A stretch of 64,000 bases of DNA from Phycomyces blakesleeanus NRRL 1555(-) (taxonomy: Eukaryota; Mucoromycota; Mucoromycetes; Mucorales; Phycomycetaceae), in the NCBI RefSeq assembly GCF_001638985.1, contig NW_017265138.1:744001-808000 (forward strand), in the 5' to 3' direction. Both the position numbers and the translations under genes were made by a program. This document shows, in pieces, positions 50,054-61,230 of this stretch; position 1 is the first letter of the stretch; every line of letters starts with the position of its first letter. The notes under the pieces are model-generated. The model searched no databases. It was given only the letters and a program-made list of their open reading frames with translations, and had not been told where the DNA came from.

Positions 50054-51975
50054 ATGGCCGAGAGTTCATGTGTCCACGGTCTTCGACATCAGGTAATACA
50101 CATAAATACACACACAAGTATATATACATACACATGTAAAAATAAAATAAATAAAAAACAGGAATCGCAAAAAGTTATTGAAAATTATGCCTTACCTTGC
50201 CTTTTTCTTATTATTATTTCTTCTATTACTGTTGAAACCATATATATATATATTACTACAATAATAAAATAAATTAATAATAATACCAAAATAATAATGA
50301 TAACGATAATAATAATAATACCATAAAGGCACGGTGCCTTACTTCGGTTAAAGCCAGTACAGAAGAAAGTCAATTCCTGGTTGGAACAGTAGGAACAAAA
50401 GACAATGGCGTGTGTCTATTGAAGTACGATGACGAACAAGCAGAAGTTAAATCTATAATGTATGCTCATGCCGATGAGGTATGGGACATTGCATCCTGTC
50501 CGGCCGATGAAAATTTGTTCTTCACTGTTCACAGTCGAGGTAATAAGACCTATTTAGCCTATAGCCTAGAGGAATATTATTATGACATTGGATTATTAAA
50601 TTATTAATGCAAAAAGGCTTTTTATTTATATTTTTATTTTGTAAATAGTATCTGAAAATCCAAGGCAGAAAAAGGTGACCTTGTGGAGAAAGCCGGTATG
50701 GTCGCAGGAAAATGACACGAGTCTTGTCAAAGTTACTAGACTTGAACAGGAGGGAATTAAAAGGTAAATGTATATATGGTTTGTTAAGGCAGGGTATCAA
50801 GACTTATGTCTATTGTTAAAGAGTATTATGGGATCCTGTAAAGGAGAACCAGCGAGTGGTCTCGTTTGATCCAACTCATATCCGTCTTCATGATCTTGAT
50901 CCTGTTTCTGTAAGATTTGTCATTTATATTTAATTAAATTCCACTGACCTTGTTTCATTATTTATACTATATTATACTATATTATATTACTTTATCTGAT
51001 CTTATTTTATTTTATTTATTTATTTATTTTTTACAATTGCAATAGACAACTGTATCTTTAGATGTTAGTCAGACGTTTGCATCAGATCCCAATTCACCAA
51101 GTCTCCGAGAAATACAAAATGCTGTGTGGAGCCCTCATGAGGCTGCCGTGGTTGCAGTAGGAGATCAATGCTTGGCTGGGTGGGATCTTCGTTCAGGCGA
51201 GTCTCAGTTTGTTCGCCAAAAGGCCCACAAGAGTACTATTCGAACTGTGGATTACAATGCAAATAAACCACACCATGTGGCGACAGGTGGAGATGATGCT
51301 GAGGTGCGTATTTGGGACATTCGCCACCTAGGTGAGCCTATCATGACTGTCTCTGGACACACACATTGGTAAATATATACACGAGGAAGAGTGAAGAAGG
51401 GAGAGAGGTACTGATTTGATTTGATTTGATTTGATTTGATTTGGTTTGGTTTGATCATTATACTTTAAATAGGGTCTGGTCCGTGGCATTCAACACATTC
51501 CATGATCAACTCTTATTGACCTCGAGTTCTGATACCCTCGTAAATCTACACAATGTAGTGTCAGTATCATCGGCTTCCTATCTGCGTAATGAACAAGTCA
51601 GTGATTCAACTGATGCGGATGCGGATGCTTACTGGAACAGGTATACACAAACTACATGTCCATATATATTTTTTAAGCTTGAACAAGCCCTTTACCCCCT
51701 CTCTTAACCCCCCCTTCCCCATCTCTCTTTCTTTTTTTTCTGTATAATTATAATGCCATATTTATTTATCTATTTTTATTGATTTATATGATACTTTCAA
51801 TAGTTATACACCTACAGATGGCTTGATATGTACTTATGATCAACATGAAGACAGCGTTTATTCGGCTGTTTGGAGTCCGGCAGATACCTGGACGTTTGCT
51901 TCTCTATCTTATGCTGGCCGCATTGTTATAAGCCAGGTCCCACCCGATGAACGATTCAAGATTATGGGTGTCTAA
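50054..51975 (+). CDS. EIPR1: WD40 protein of the EIPR1/TSSC1 family
   Basis: EIPR1 binds the EARP/GARP tethering complexes and supports endosome-to-Golgi traffic and secretory vesicle formation. Exon 1 (50054-50092) is MAESSCVHGLRHQ, and exon 2 from 50329 continues ARCLTSVKASTEESQFLVGT, the conserved EIPR1 start. Blades include ADEVWDIASCPADENLFFTV, IQNAVWSPHEAAVVAVGDQC, HVATGGDDAEVRIWDIRHLG and VWSVAFNTFHDQLLLTSSSD. The family-specific end is YDQHEDSVYSAVWSPADTWT followed by FASLSYAGRIVISQVP and the stop at 51973-51975. An acidic Asp/Ala loop (DSTDADADAYW) interrupts the last blades, as in animals. There are about eight exons, and a (GATTT)n run lies in one intron (about 51416-51447). Confidence 0.92.
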
Positions 51976-52077
51976 ACGACTTTATATATCTATCTATATA
52001 TTTTATCTTTCTCTCCTTTTTTTTTCTTCTTCTTCTTACTATACTTCAAGGTGTCAAGTTACTTAGCTTAGGATCAA

Positions 52078-52121
<44 letters not shown>

Positions 52122-52395
52122 GCATTATTTATTTCTAATGATATGGATGAAACATGTGTTGTGAGAATGTTAAATTATTGAGGAAAAAGGGGGGTAGAGA
52201 GGGGTGAGATGATAGAGAAAGGGATAGGTACACTTTCAAGAAAGACACAGAATATACATGGGTGATAACAAAGAACTGGGTGAAAGAATAAGTAAATAAA
52301 TAGATAAATAGATAGATAAATAAATAAGTAAAATAAATCTATAGATCTATAGAGCTATAGATTTATAGGTAGATAAATAGATAAAGAAGTTGAAA
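51976..52395. other. Convergent intergenic DNA with (AAT)n
   Basis: An (AAT)n array at about 52078-52118 and GATA/AATA-rich short repeats at about 52290-52380 separate the EIPR1-like and GT2 genes. No gene is seen. Confidence 0.7.
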
Positions 52396-53781
52396 TTAAG
52401 ACAATCGCCGTGTGTGTGCCCTTTCAAGAGGTGTGACATCAAGTTCAACATGCGGTGGTGCTGCTTCCATTTTATCATTCATGATCCTATTGTTATCTTC
52501 TTTAGTGATGTCTGCCGCAAGAGTGGTTCCGACACCGGCGCGGGTTCCCCATCCGACTTCATGAAGGGTAAAAAGAGCATAGACTTTCATGACAGCAAAA
52601 TAATAATTGAAAAGTAACCATGCCGGCAAATGAATGACGTCCCTTGGTCGCTGGATAAGATGCGGCAGGAGTTTGAGCCCGCGGGTCAGGAGCAGCCAGG
52701 TAATGTAGGAGAGGAGGACGTTCCAGATAGGAAGAGGTGCATTTGTGTGCCCTACCTGAGTGTTTTGCTTAATCGCAAAGATCAGAACTAGTACAGGGCC
52801 AGAGAGAAGGGTTAGGGGATTGAATATCTTGTCGACCATCGTAAATGCGACATACGGATGTCTGTGCCAGATCACTCGCTCCGTGAAAAGAGATCTAAAA
52901 TCAGAGCGCCAGGTATTTCGAGTCCATCGCAAGACTTGCTTGATGAACCGCCAGTTGTTCTTGAAGGTCGAATAGAGTTCTGCCTCTGGACACACTTGGA
53001 CAAACGTATTCCAGCCGTGGGTTACCATCCAGCGCGTCAAAAACTTATCGTCGCCTGAATTGAGAGGGTATTTTCCGAGCCAGAGATCGTTCTGAAAGCC
53101 ATACTGGAAGGCAGGATCCTTGAGAATCAAGGTACGGTAGGCAGCCGTGCGTCCTGACAAACAACACACGCCACCGTCAAGATGGGTGGAAGCAGCAACT
53201 TCGATGTTGCGAATACTTAGACGGAACCCAGCCAGTACCTCCCACACGGTCTGGTACCCACTTGGGTCAACAGCATGTACGGTCTGGCATGTGCCCACGC
53301 CTCCCATCTTTAGATCTTCGAAGCAGGCTAGGATGTAGTCTAACATTGTTGGTTTCCAGATCGCATCGTCGTCTGCAAACACCAGTAATTCGGTTGTGGT
53401 GGCATTGACACCTGCTACCATCTGGAGCCGCTTGTTAGCCTTTGATACTGTCAAGACTCGGATCCGAATGGGGTCGACTTCATTGGCTAGCTCTTGCAGT
53501 GGACCAAGCATCTTGGTCTCAGTAATGATGATGATTTCTTTAGGTCCGCATGCCAGCCAGCTCTTGGCAGCAATCTTAAATTCTTCTCCGGCATCAATTG
53601 TGGGCACGATAATTGTTACGTCTTGTTCTGGTCTGTAGGTTGGGTTGAGTTTTGGTCTGACTGGTTTGTAAATCGCCCAAGCCATGAGTTTAATAAAGTA
53701 CCAAAGATAGCGGTAGAACCCGACTATACCCAGTGGAAGAAAGAATGGGAGTAGACCGAGATCATTTGTAAGGTAAAGCAT
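52396..53781 (-). CDS. Type 2 glycosyltransferase, Cps1/hyaluronan-synthase-like polysaccharide synthase
   Basis: An intronless frame of 461 residues. N-terminal hydrophobic segments (LGLLPFFLPLGIVGFYRYLW) anchor a processive GT2 domain. It carries DVTIIVPTIDAGEEF, the DxD-type ELLVFADDDAIWKP, a GGV loop in HLDGGVCCLSGRTAAYR, SGDDKFLTRW and the product-binding QVLRWTRNTWRS (QxxRW). Two or three C-terminal helices follow (LLSGPVLVLIFAI, IWNVLLSYITWLLLTRG), then FTLHEVGWGTRAG and an acidic tail. The order matches fungal Cps1-like proteins, relatives of Cryptococcus Cps1, that make an acidic or hyaluronan-like glycan. The product in this species is unknown. Lack of introns and a balanced codon composition set it apart from its neighbours. 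Confidence 0.9.
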   Translation of the reverse strand: MLYLTNDLGLLPFFLPLGIVGFYRYLWYFIKLMAWAIYKPVRPKLNPTYRPEQDVTIIVPTIDAGEEFKIAAKSWLACGPKEIIIITETKMLGPLQELANEVDPIRIRVLTVSKANKRLQMVAGVNATTTELLVFADDDAIWKPTMLDYILACFEDLKMGGVGTCQTVHAVDPSGYQTVWEVLAGFRLSIRNIEVAASTHLDGGVCCLSGRTAAYRTLILKDPAFQYGFQNDLWLGKYPLNSGDDKFLTRWMVTHGWNTFVQVCPEAELYSTFKNNWRFIKQVLRWTRNTWRSDFRSLFTERVIWHRHPYVAFTMVDKIFNPLTLLSGPVLVLIFAIKQNTQVGHTNAPLPIWNVLLSYITWLLLTRGLKLLPHLIQRPRDVIHLPAWLLFNYYFAVMKVYALFTLHEVGWGTRAGVGTTLAADITKEDNNRIMNDKMEAAPPHVELDVTPLERAHTRRLS

Positions 53782-54237
53782 TATCAGAAGCTAAAGAAAG
53801 GAAGAAAGGAAGAGACACAGAAAAAAGAAAAAAAGAAGCAAATAAATAAAGAAGGAAGCAAGTAAGTAAGGACAGATGAACTCGAAGTTTTTGAATTATC
53901 TTTTTTTATTATTATTTTAGGATTTTCAACAAAAAATATATATTAAATGTACAATAAATAACTGACAAGAACAAAGAGTAAGAATTAAAGTGAAAGGAGT
54001 GAAAGGAGAGATGGAGGGGCTATATAATAGAGTAAGGCAGGTGGCATACTACCAAGATATTGTACCAAAGAATAATAGGTAACTATATACATTTTATATA
54101 CAAGGATATAGAAAATGATTCTCAAGCAAGCAAGCAAACAAGCAAACAAGCAGATAATTAAGCAGGAAAAAAATGTACATACGTACATAAATATACATGT
54201 ATGCCTACACACTTGCATAAATACAACCACACCTACC

Positions 54238-54259
54238 TACCTACTTACCTGTCTGTCTG

Positions 54260-54302
<43 letters not shown>

Positions 54303-54475
54303 GTCTATCTACCTGCCTGTCTGCCTGTCTGTCTGTCTGTCTGTCTGCCTGTCTGCCTGTCTGCCTGTCTGTCTGTCTGCCTGTCTGTCTGCCTGTCTGT
54401 CTGTCTGCCTGTCTGCCTGTCTGCCTGCCTGCCTGTCTGTCTGTCTGTCTGTCTGTCTGCCTACACACGCACACG
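54238..54475. repeat. Compound tetranucleotide microsatellite (CTAC/CTTT/CTGT/CTGC)n
   Basis: About 238 bp of interrupted tetramers, starting CTAC, then CTTT, then alternating CTGT and CTGC. It is the longest simple repeat in the window and yields artefactual long frames on both strands. Confidence 0.97.
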
Positions 54476-54728
54476 CATAGAGAGATGATGGGATAAGGAG
54501 GTGAGGAGAAAAGGGAGTATATGTTTCTATTTAGTTGTAGTAGATTGGTCAAGCTTGGTTTTATTATACATCAAGATAAATAAATAAATAAATAAATAAA
54601 AATATACATTTTTACTTTCAATTCAATCCTGGTCCTGAATTAACACTATTTTCTTTTATTAATTCATAAAAACAAATTATAATTTACATCGAAATATTTT
54701 GTTTCAATTATCGCAATACCTATTATAC

Positions 54729-54770
54729 CTAACCTCTAACCTCTAACCTCTAGCCTCTAGCCTCTAATCT
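54729..54770. repeat. Heptamer array (CTAACCT-like)
   Basis: About six units of period 7 (AACCTCT, later AGCCTCT). It is reminiscent of a telomere-like C-strand but not the canonical CCCTAA. Confidence 0.85.
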
Positions 54771-55437
54771 ATACCTTGACCTATACCTTAACCTAGATCT
54801 ATATCTATATCTATCATTCTCCCTTACGCACACTTACTTACTCACTCACTCACACATATACACATACAAAAAAAACATATAATATTGATAGTCTCCCTCA
54901 ATTCCCCTTGCATTGGCAAACAGCTCCTTTCTTTTCTGTGTAGGGCACAAAGAGACCATCCGACGAGAGATTGATACCAGCTAGACTTTAATTCATTTTT
55001 AGCTTGCTTTCTTTCGACCCTTTTTTTTGGCGATCACAATATATTCTAATTTTTAAGAATTTTTGGTTTTTGGAATATTGACTTGAAAATCGCAAATTAC
55101 TATGTACTTTTTTTTTTGCTTTTACTTTCACTCTCAATTTTTTTGTATATATAATGTATAGTATGATATATGGATGTGTGAATTGGGAAGTAGTGTTTTT
55201 TTTTGTATCTAATGTGGGTTGCATGTGCATACGCATTCTTCTTTTTAATATATGTTAATAATCTGTTCTTGGTTATGTTACAAGAACAGTAGACAAGAAA
55301 GATATAAAAGAAATATAACATAGATAGAGAATTTGAAATTGTGTGGTAGACAGATTATCCCAGAATATATATATGTATGTATATAAATGTATATAAAACT
55401 TGAAAAGGTGAACAAGACAATCCTTATTTTGTTGGTT

Positions 55438-55480
<43 letters not shown>

Positions 55481-55614
55481 CGTTGTTCGTTTTTCTTCTT
55501 CTTTAATTAAAGAGGTATTTTCTATATCAAGAGCATATCCCATTTTAGTTTTTCGATAAAAGAATTGAAAGAAGAAGAAAAACTATTCTTATTGTTATTG
55601 TTATTGCTATTATT

Positions 55615-56111
55615 TTAACCTACGTTTTGTTCACAGTGCAACTTGACTTGTTCAAAAACCTTCAACATCTTGCGTCTGGCACCCAGTGCTGACACTCCCT
55701 TTTCAGACAAAGCCTCATCATTGAGTTTGACCATTTCCTGCCATTTCCAAGTCTCAAAAATAGGATTGTACTTGTGCAATCGAAGGCTTCTAAGCCATGC
55801 TGGTATATCTTGGAGCAGTTGAAGATCCACCGTGTCAACATGCTGTTTTTTATCTTTCGAAAGACGTTGTCCGAGACTAAAGGCCTTCTTTTTATATTTT
55901 GAACTAAGAGTAGATGCGTCACTGTGATCACTAGTATAATCTGGTTCGGCATCTCGGTGGGAGTCTTTTGGATTAAGGAACTGGCCATAGAATCCCGAGG
56001 ATATGGGTGCTGCTCCTGCTGCTGCTGCTGCTACTGCTGCGGTCTGCTGTTGATGTTGATGTTGATGTTGCTGCTGCTGCTGCTGCTGCTGTTTCTGTAG
56101 CTGTAACTGCT

Positions 56112-56143
<32 letters not shown>

Positions 56144-57722
56144 TGCAACTGTAACTGTAACTGTTGCTGTTGTTGATTAGGCTGTTTGGTAGGGCTCCAG
56201 TTGTAAGGTTGATTAGAGGAAGTAGATGCAGAGGGAATCGGTGAGCTGGCGCGTGAGTTTGTGGCTGTCACTGTAGTGTTGTTGGTGTAAGGGATGTGTT
56301 GTGCAAAGACAGGGACAGGCTCCTTGCCATCGTACATCGACAAGACTATGTTGGCCTGTTGTTCATCAGTCTCAAGCACAGCGGGGATAGAGGGCTGCAT
56401 GGTGCGGCGCCGGAAGGTCTTGTCGTCGGGGGTTGTGCGGGAGGAGGTGAGGGGCCAATCGCTGGAGTCAATGTCAAACGACCAGTTGGTGATATCGGCT
56501 GATTTGGGACGGGAGGTGCGTCCTGGAACGAGCCCTGCGCCATTGAATCCCCAGTCGTTATTGAATAATGACATGTCACCCTCAATCACCGAACGCGGTC
56601 TACCCCCTCCAAGTGTACGCTGCTGCTGTTGCTGTTGGCCATTCACACTTGACGACGAAGATCCAACTGGTCTAAGTCGGCTAGGGTCGTCTAGGCGTGG
56701 GAAGCTAGGGGTGCGTGGCGAAAGGAAGTCTGGGCCAGCCAACCCGCCCAGCAGTCGGTTATATTCCTCTGTGTCCCCAAGTGCAAATGAATGCCGGTCT
56801 AATGCACGACGATTTGCACCCGGTGGGCGACTCACTACATTACCAGTCTGGTATGGCAACACAGACAATAGTTTCTGGCTAGCCTCATACTCTGCCTTTG
56901 CCATTGCGCTTGTCATTTGAGTTTGCATATCCGCTATACAATAAAATAGAATATATATATAAATAAATAAATAAATAAATAAAAAGGTACAACGCAACGC
57001 AACGCAATGCAACACAGTATAAAACTTACATTTTTCTGGATGAGCAGGGGACAACAGGGCATCAACTGGATCCTTGTTATTCATTTGCTGCAGTACGGTA
57101 ATAAAGAATCTAATTTGTACTTGGCTCGAGTGTTGCAATAATGAATAAATAGCAGCCGTACGCTCGGCTTCGTTGAGATAACAGAACCACTGGTCTACAT
57201 GCTGAATCTCTTCCTTGTACTTTGGATCGACACTTGCTGATGCCATTGCTTCCAGGTTACGTTCATATTCGAGAAGGTCTTCAAACCAGCGGTCTAGTGC
57301 CTCAGCTATTTTATTTTATTTTATTTTATTTATAATAATAATAAAAGATTACAATAGCGTTATTATCTTTTTTTTCTTCTTCTCCTTCTTCTATTACTAT
57401 TTAATTCTCTGACTGACATGCCGCTAAGTGTTTCTAAAAGAAATTAATTGATTATTTGATACTTACTCTCAGGAGACGCATAGTTTCCTGGTCGGAGGAT
57501 CTCGGAAACAGGCCGAGCATTGCGTTGATGAGGACGATGAAGAGGTGATGATGGAATTGATGTGCTTGAAAAGTCATTTGAAAGTGGACGGAGAGATGAC
57601 TTGGCATAATTCAAACCTAGAGAAGGTGGCGTCACTGCGGATGGCATAAGAGATGGATTTGCACCGCTGAGCAGTGAAAAGGTGTCTGGCAATGTCGACC
57701 GAGGGAAGGCCTGGGCAGACAT
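55615..57722 (-). CDS. VTS1: VTS1/Smaug RNA-binding protein, SAM domain
   Basis: Binds SRE hairpins in mRNA and recruits CCR4-NOT to repress them. Four exons carry it. Exon 1 (about 57471-57722) encodes MSAQAFPRSTLPDTFSLLSG. A short second exon ends AMASASVDPKYKEEIQHVDQ and leads into WFCYLNEAERTAAIYSLLQH and IRFFITVLQQM, the conserved helical region of fungal Vts1. After the intron at about 56936-57030, MQTQMTSAMAKAEYEASQKL follows. Long Gln/His-rich tracts (about 56040-56175 on the genome) come next. The C-terminal SAM domain is IPAWLRSLRLHKYNPIFETW, continuing KLNDEALSEKGVSALGARRK and EQVKLHCEQNVG. The region upstream of 57722 is the 5' UTR with an AT-rich promoter. Confidence 0.93.
56040..56175 (-). 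repeat. Glutamine/histidine-coding CAG/CAA tracts in VTS1
   Basis: Runs of CAG and CAA codons, mixed with Leu, Lys and His codons, give almost continuous poly-Q inside the disordered region of the protein. Trinucleotide repeats here are prone to length change. Confidence 0.95.
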
Positions 57723-58251
57723 GGGGGAATAGAAGATATAGAGATAAAGGTAAAGGTAAAGAGAGGGGAGGGTGTAAGGACAAGAGTGAAACGAGAAGGG
57801 AAGAAAAGAAGAGAGAGAAGAAAGGAAGGAATAAGAGGAGGGCATTTGATTCTTTCTTTGATTCTTTTTTTGGGGATTTTTTTTTAGCAAGCGTATAAAT
57901 AGAGGGGAACCAAATATATATATAATGTACACACAATTGTGCCCAGTATTGTAATCACATTGTATTTTACTGGCAGAGTAGATATTGACTCACAATTTCC
58001 AATTATTTATTGAGTTACATATATTTTTTGGTGAATTTTTAAGAAAGATCTGTCAGATCCAAGTCAATTTTTTTTTGAATCTGATTATTTTTAAAAAAAG
58101 ATTAAATAGAAAATAAAAATATTGGTTGAATATCAGGTTCAGAACTAGCTTATTATCTTGTTGAATAAAGCAATAGATTGCAATATATATATATATATAT
58201 GTTTTATTTCGGGTTTGTAATCATACCAAGTAGATTAATAGGGAGTAAAAG

Positions 58252-58720
58252 TTAATATCTCACCACGGTCGTCAGTTTACATATTAAGCTTGTCAGCCAT
58301 CGATTCACTACTGTTGAAAGATCATATTCTGGCTCGTGTTGTGCTGGACAAATAATTCAAAGAAAAAGGCAAAAAATAAAAATAACAAAAAATAGCAGCC
58401 AGATTTACTAATTAACCATAATATTATCCACCTTGTCTAGATATCAAGAAAACCATGAAATATTGAACCAGATAGTGTACTATGAACTTTAGTATTGAAT
58501 CTTTTAGTTTCTTTGTTGTTGTTTATTTTGTTTTGATTTTTTTTTCTTTGTATTTTATTGTACACCATGAATATTTTGGGTGTAAACCAGACGCCAAATA
58601 TTGATCCATGACCTCTCTATTTTGATTAGGACCAGAGATTATATAATTAGATATATCTAGTTCTTTATTTTTCACTTTCTGGATCCAATCATAATACCAA
58701 ATATATGTAAAAAAATTCAT
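58252..58720 (-). pseudogene. Possible remnant of an unrecognised gene
   Basis: Two coding-like islands: 58523-58720, with ISGPNQNREVMDQYLASGLH and KYSWCTIKYK, and about 58252-58345, with PAQHEPEYDLSTVVNRWLTS before an in-frame GTGAGA. The composition is unlike random AT-rich DNA. No start, intact joins or homology are recognised, so this may equally be chance. Confidence 0.25.
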
Positions 58721-59733
58721 ATCTAAAGTAGTATATGTGGGATAAATGCGCAGTATTCTCGAAAAAAAAACCCTCTATGTAAAAAAAAATTGTCATGTCG
58801 CACCCAGAATTTCCAATGACATTTATGATCCACTCGCATAATTTTATTTTTTATTTTTTTATTTTATAGATTTCTTTATGCAAATATAAACTCACATCCC
58901 TTGGACTGTCTATTACATAAAGGTATATATAGAAAATCAATTGCAGCCCATAAACATATACATGTGTGTATGTATTAAATAAATGGCTCTTTACGAAGAT
59001 TTGCATTGATACTTTCTAGTAATTGATCTGCATGTGTAGGTTACATAAAAGAAGGGGTTAGTAAGAAAAAAAAGAACCAGATATTTCATTCTGTACATGT
59101 TACAAATACATTCAAACCAGTATCACCCAACCATACTCTCTGAAGACATCTATATGCATATACATATACCCAGAGTTATAGTAATGTGGCTGTGGGTGAA
59201 TGGCTTGTATTTAGAGCTACATCACTACTCAAGAGAAAAAAGAAGAAGGCTAATAAAGAACAAGTATTAAGCTAATATCTAGTACTATTATCTCTTTTTG
59301 TTCTGTATGTATGTGTGTGTGTGTGGACCTATGATTCTATTTATGTCAGTCTCCTTGGTTACATCTTTCAGTTAGCATGAATTCTATTATTGCTATCACT
59401 TTTAGTCTGTTTTATTTTATTTTATTTTATAGTTGAAGGATTAATGTGACTTGAAACTCTAGCTTTTGTTTCAGGACTTTGTGTTTTGGATACCTCGTGC
59501 TTATATTTTAGTCAGTTAAAAAGGCTACATGTAAGCGAGATATCAATGATAATGATAATAATGATGACGATGATGAGCAAAGATATCTTGTACCTTGTAA
59601 ATTAATATTTGAATCAAGCAAGCGTAAATAGCTTTTTTCTTTTCTTTTCTTGTAAGGTGTTTGGGAGTAAATTATACACCAGTTCTTGCCCTACATAAAG
59701 CATACTCACACAAATGCATACAAACACATATAC

Positions 59734-59766
<33 letters not shown>

Positions 59767-61017
59767 CGCTTTGATACATATCCAAGAAGTATTTTTAATT
59801 TATAAAAAAAAGTATTTAGTAAATAAAACAGTTTTTTTCTCTCTTTTTTCAACTCTTTTTATAGACCAGAATCCTTGATGAAGAATTTACCTGGATCCAA
59901 GTGCAATATTCTCAGTGTTGTGACAAACTCAATTTTTTAGGCGTATATCTTGGTTTTTGCGAGATTTTTTTCTGGAAAAAAAAAGAAAAAAAAACACATA
60001 TAAATCAATTTAGAGATTTTTTTCCATTATTTGCGCCCAAGCTTATTTGCCAATCAAATATAATTGCGGGGCAGGCCGACCGAGTTGAGAGAGAGAAATA
60101 AGAATCCTAGTTATGTAAAATAACGTATCTATTTTATTTTTTTACCCAACTAGGATAAACAACCAACAAACTCTATAAAAAGTAAACAGTCTAATATCAA
60201 CCATAAATTATATACAACTTGTACATCTGACTGCATGATATACTTTTCTATCTTTCTTTAGTTTTGGTGTTTTAACCTCAAGAGTTTCAATTACTGCCAC
60301 ACATTATATCAAATCTTTATATCTATTGAAACAACATAGTATAAAGACCTTTAAATTCACGAATCAGATAAACAGATTTAAGAACAAGTCTACCGTCGAA
60401 AGTCTAGATAGAAATATAAATATAAATCTAGTTATTAAATTATATCTTTGTTATCCTTGCCTAAACGTATAAGCATGCTCTCACAGCCTTTTATTACGCC
60501 CGTTTTATCAACAAGTAATTTTTAATTTATATGTATATATATAAAGTTGCCGGGTTGACACAATGGGAATCACAGCAACAGGCGGCGTTGGAGGATACTG
60601 TAGAAATGCAAGCTATTGAAGGTCCATCTACATTATATATATATACTTAATGACACCCTATAACCCGATATAAAAACAAAGTAATTAACTACATATACAT
60701 CTGTTAATAGCCCAATATATATATATATATATATATATTGATTGGCTTTAATAAGAAAGAAAAAAAGGGCCTTAATTTTTTAGTATTGTACTTTATAAAC
60801 TAAAATTACTGCCTAATTTTGTATACAAGGTGTATCATAAAGTACATAAAGTAGCAATTCGTGAGTTCAGATAGTGTATTTTAAAACAAAACCCAAAAAA
60901 AATCAAAAGCTTCTAAATAGTAAAACTGGTACAAAGTTGAAGAAAGTTGAGCTTTATACATCAACGTCAAATGAAGAAGCTTAAAAGCAATACTTTATTT
61001 TAATTTTAATTTTAATT

Positions 61018-61070
61018 ATAATTACTATTACTATTACTATTACTATTACTATTACTATTACTATTACCAT
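61018..61070. repeat. (TATTAC)n microsatellite
   Basis: About eight hexamer units just downstream of the orphan membrane protein's stop codon. Confidence 0.93.
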
Positions 61071-61230
61071 TATTATTAAAACTCACAAAACTACTTTATT
61101 GTTTTGGTTATTTATATTCTCTTTAAAAGTCTACTGCTAACTTGATAGAATACTGTATACATTAAAGCTCCAGATACTTTGAGATCATATCGTCCATTGG
61201 AGCTTGAGCCGAAGAAACCAAAAGGATGGT

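Larger units (their letters stand above)
53782..55614. other. Repeat-rich intergenic region
   Basis: Between the GT2 start and the VTS1 stop lie many simple repeats: (CAAG)n at 54121-54153, a 240-bp CTTT/CTGT/CTGC array, (AAAT)n near 54578-54602, a CTAACCT-like heptamer array and (TGCTGT)n near 55440-55482. No gene is supported. The frames here are repeat translations. Confidence 0.75.
57723..61230. other. 3.5-kb intergenic region, possible decayed coding fragments
   Basis: No intact gene is seen. Minus-strand fragments at 58252-58720 look coding. At 60548-60648 a plus-strand scrap reads LTQWESQQQAALEDTVEMQA. At about 59905-59940 a minus scrap reads IEFVTTLRILHLDP before a GTAAAT. A (TATTAC)n array occupies about 61018-61070. 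The rest is AT-rich. Confidence 0.5.

Noticed and set aside
54115..54552. Frames of 95-121 codons with C-L-S-V or T-D-R-Q repeats
   Set aside because: Direct translations of the CTGT/CTGC tetranucleotide array on both strands.
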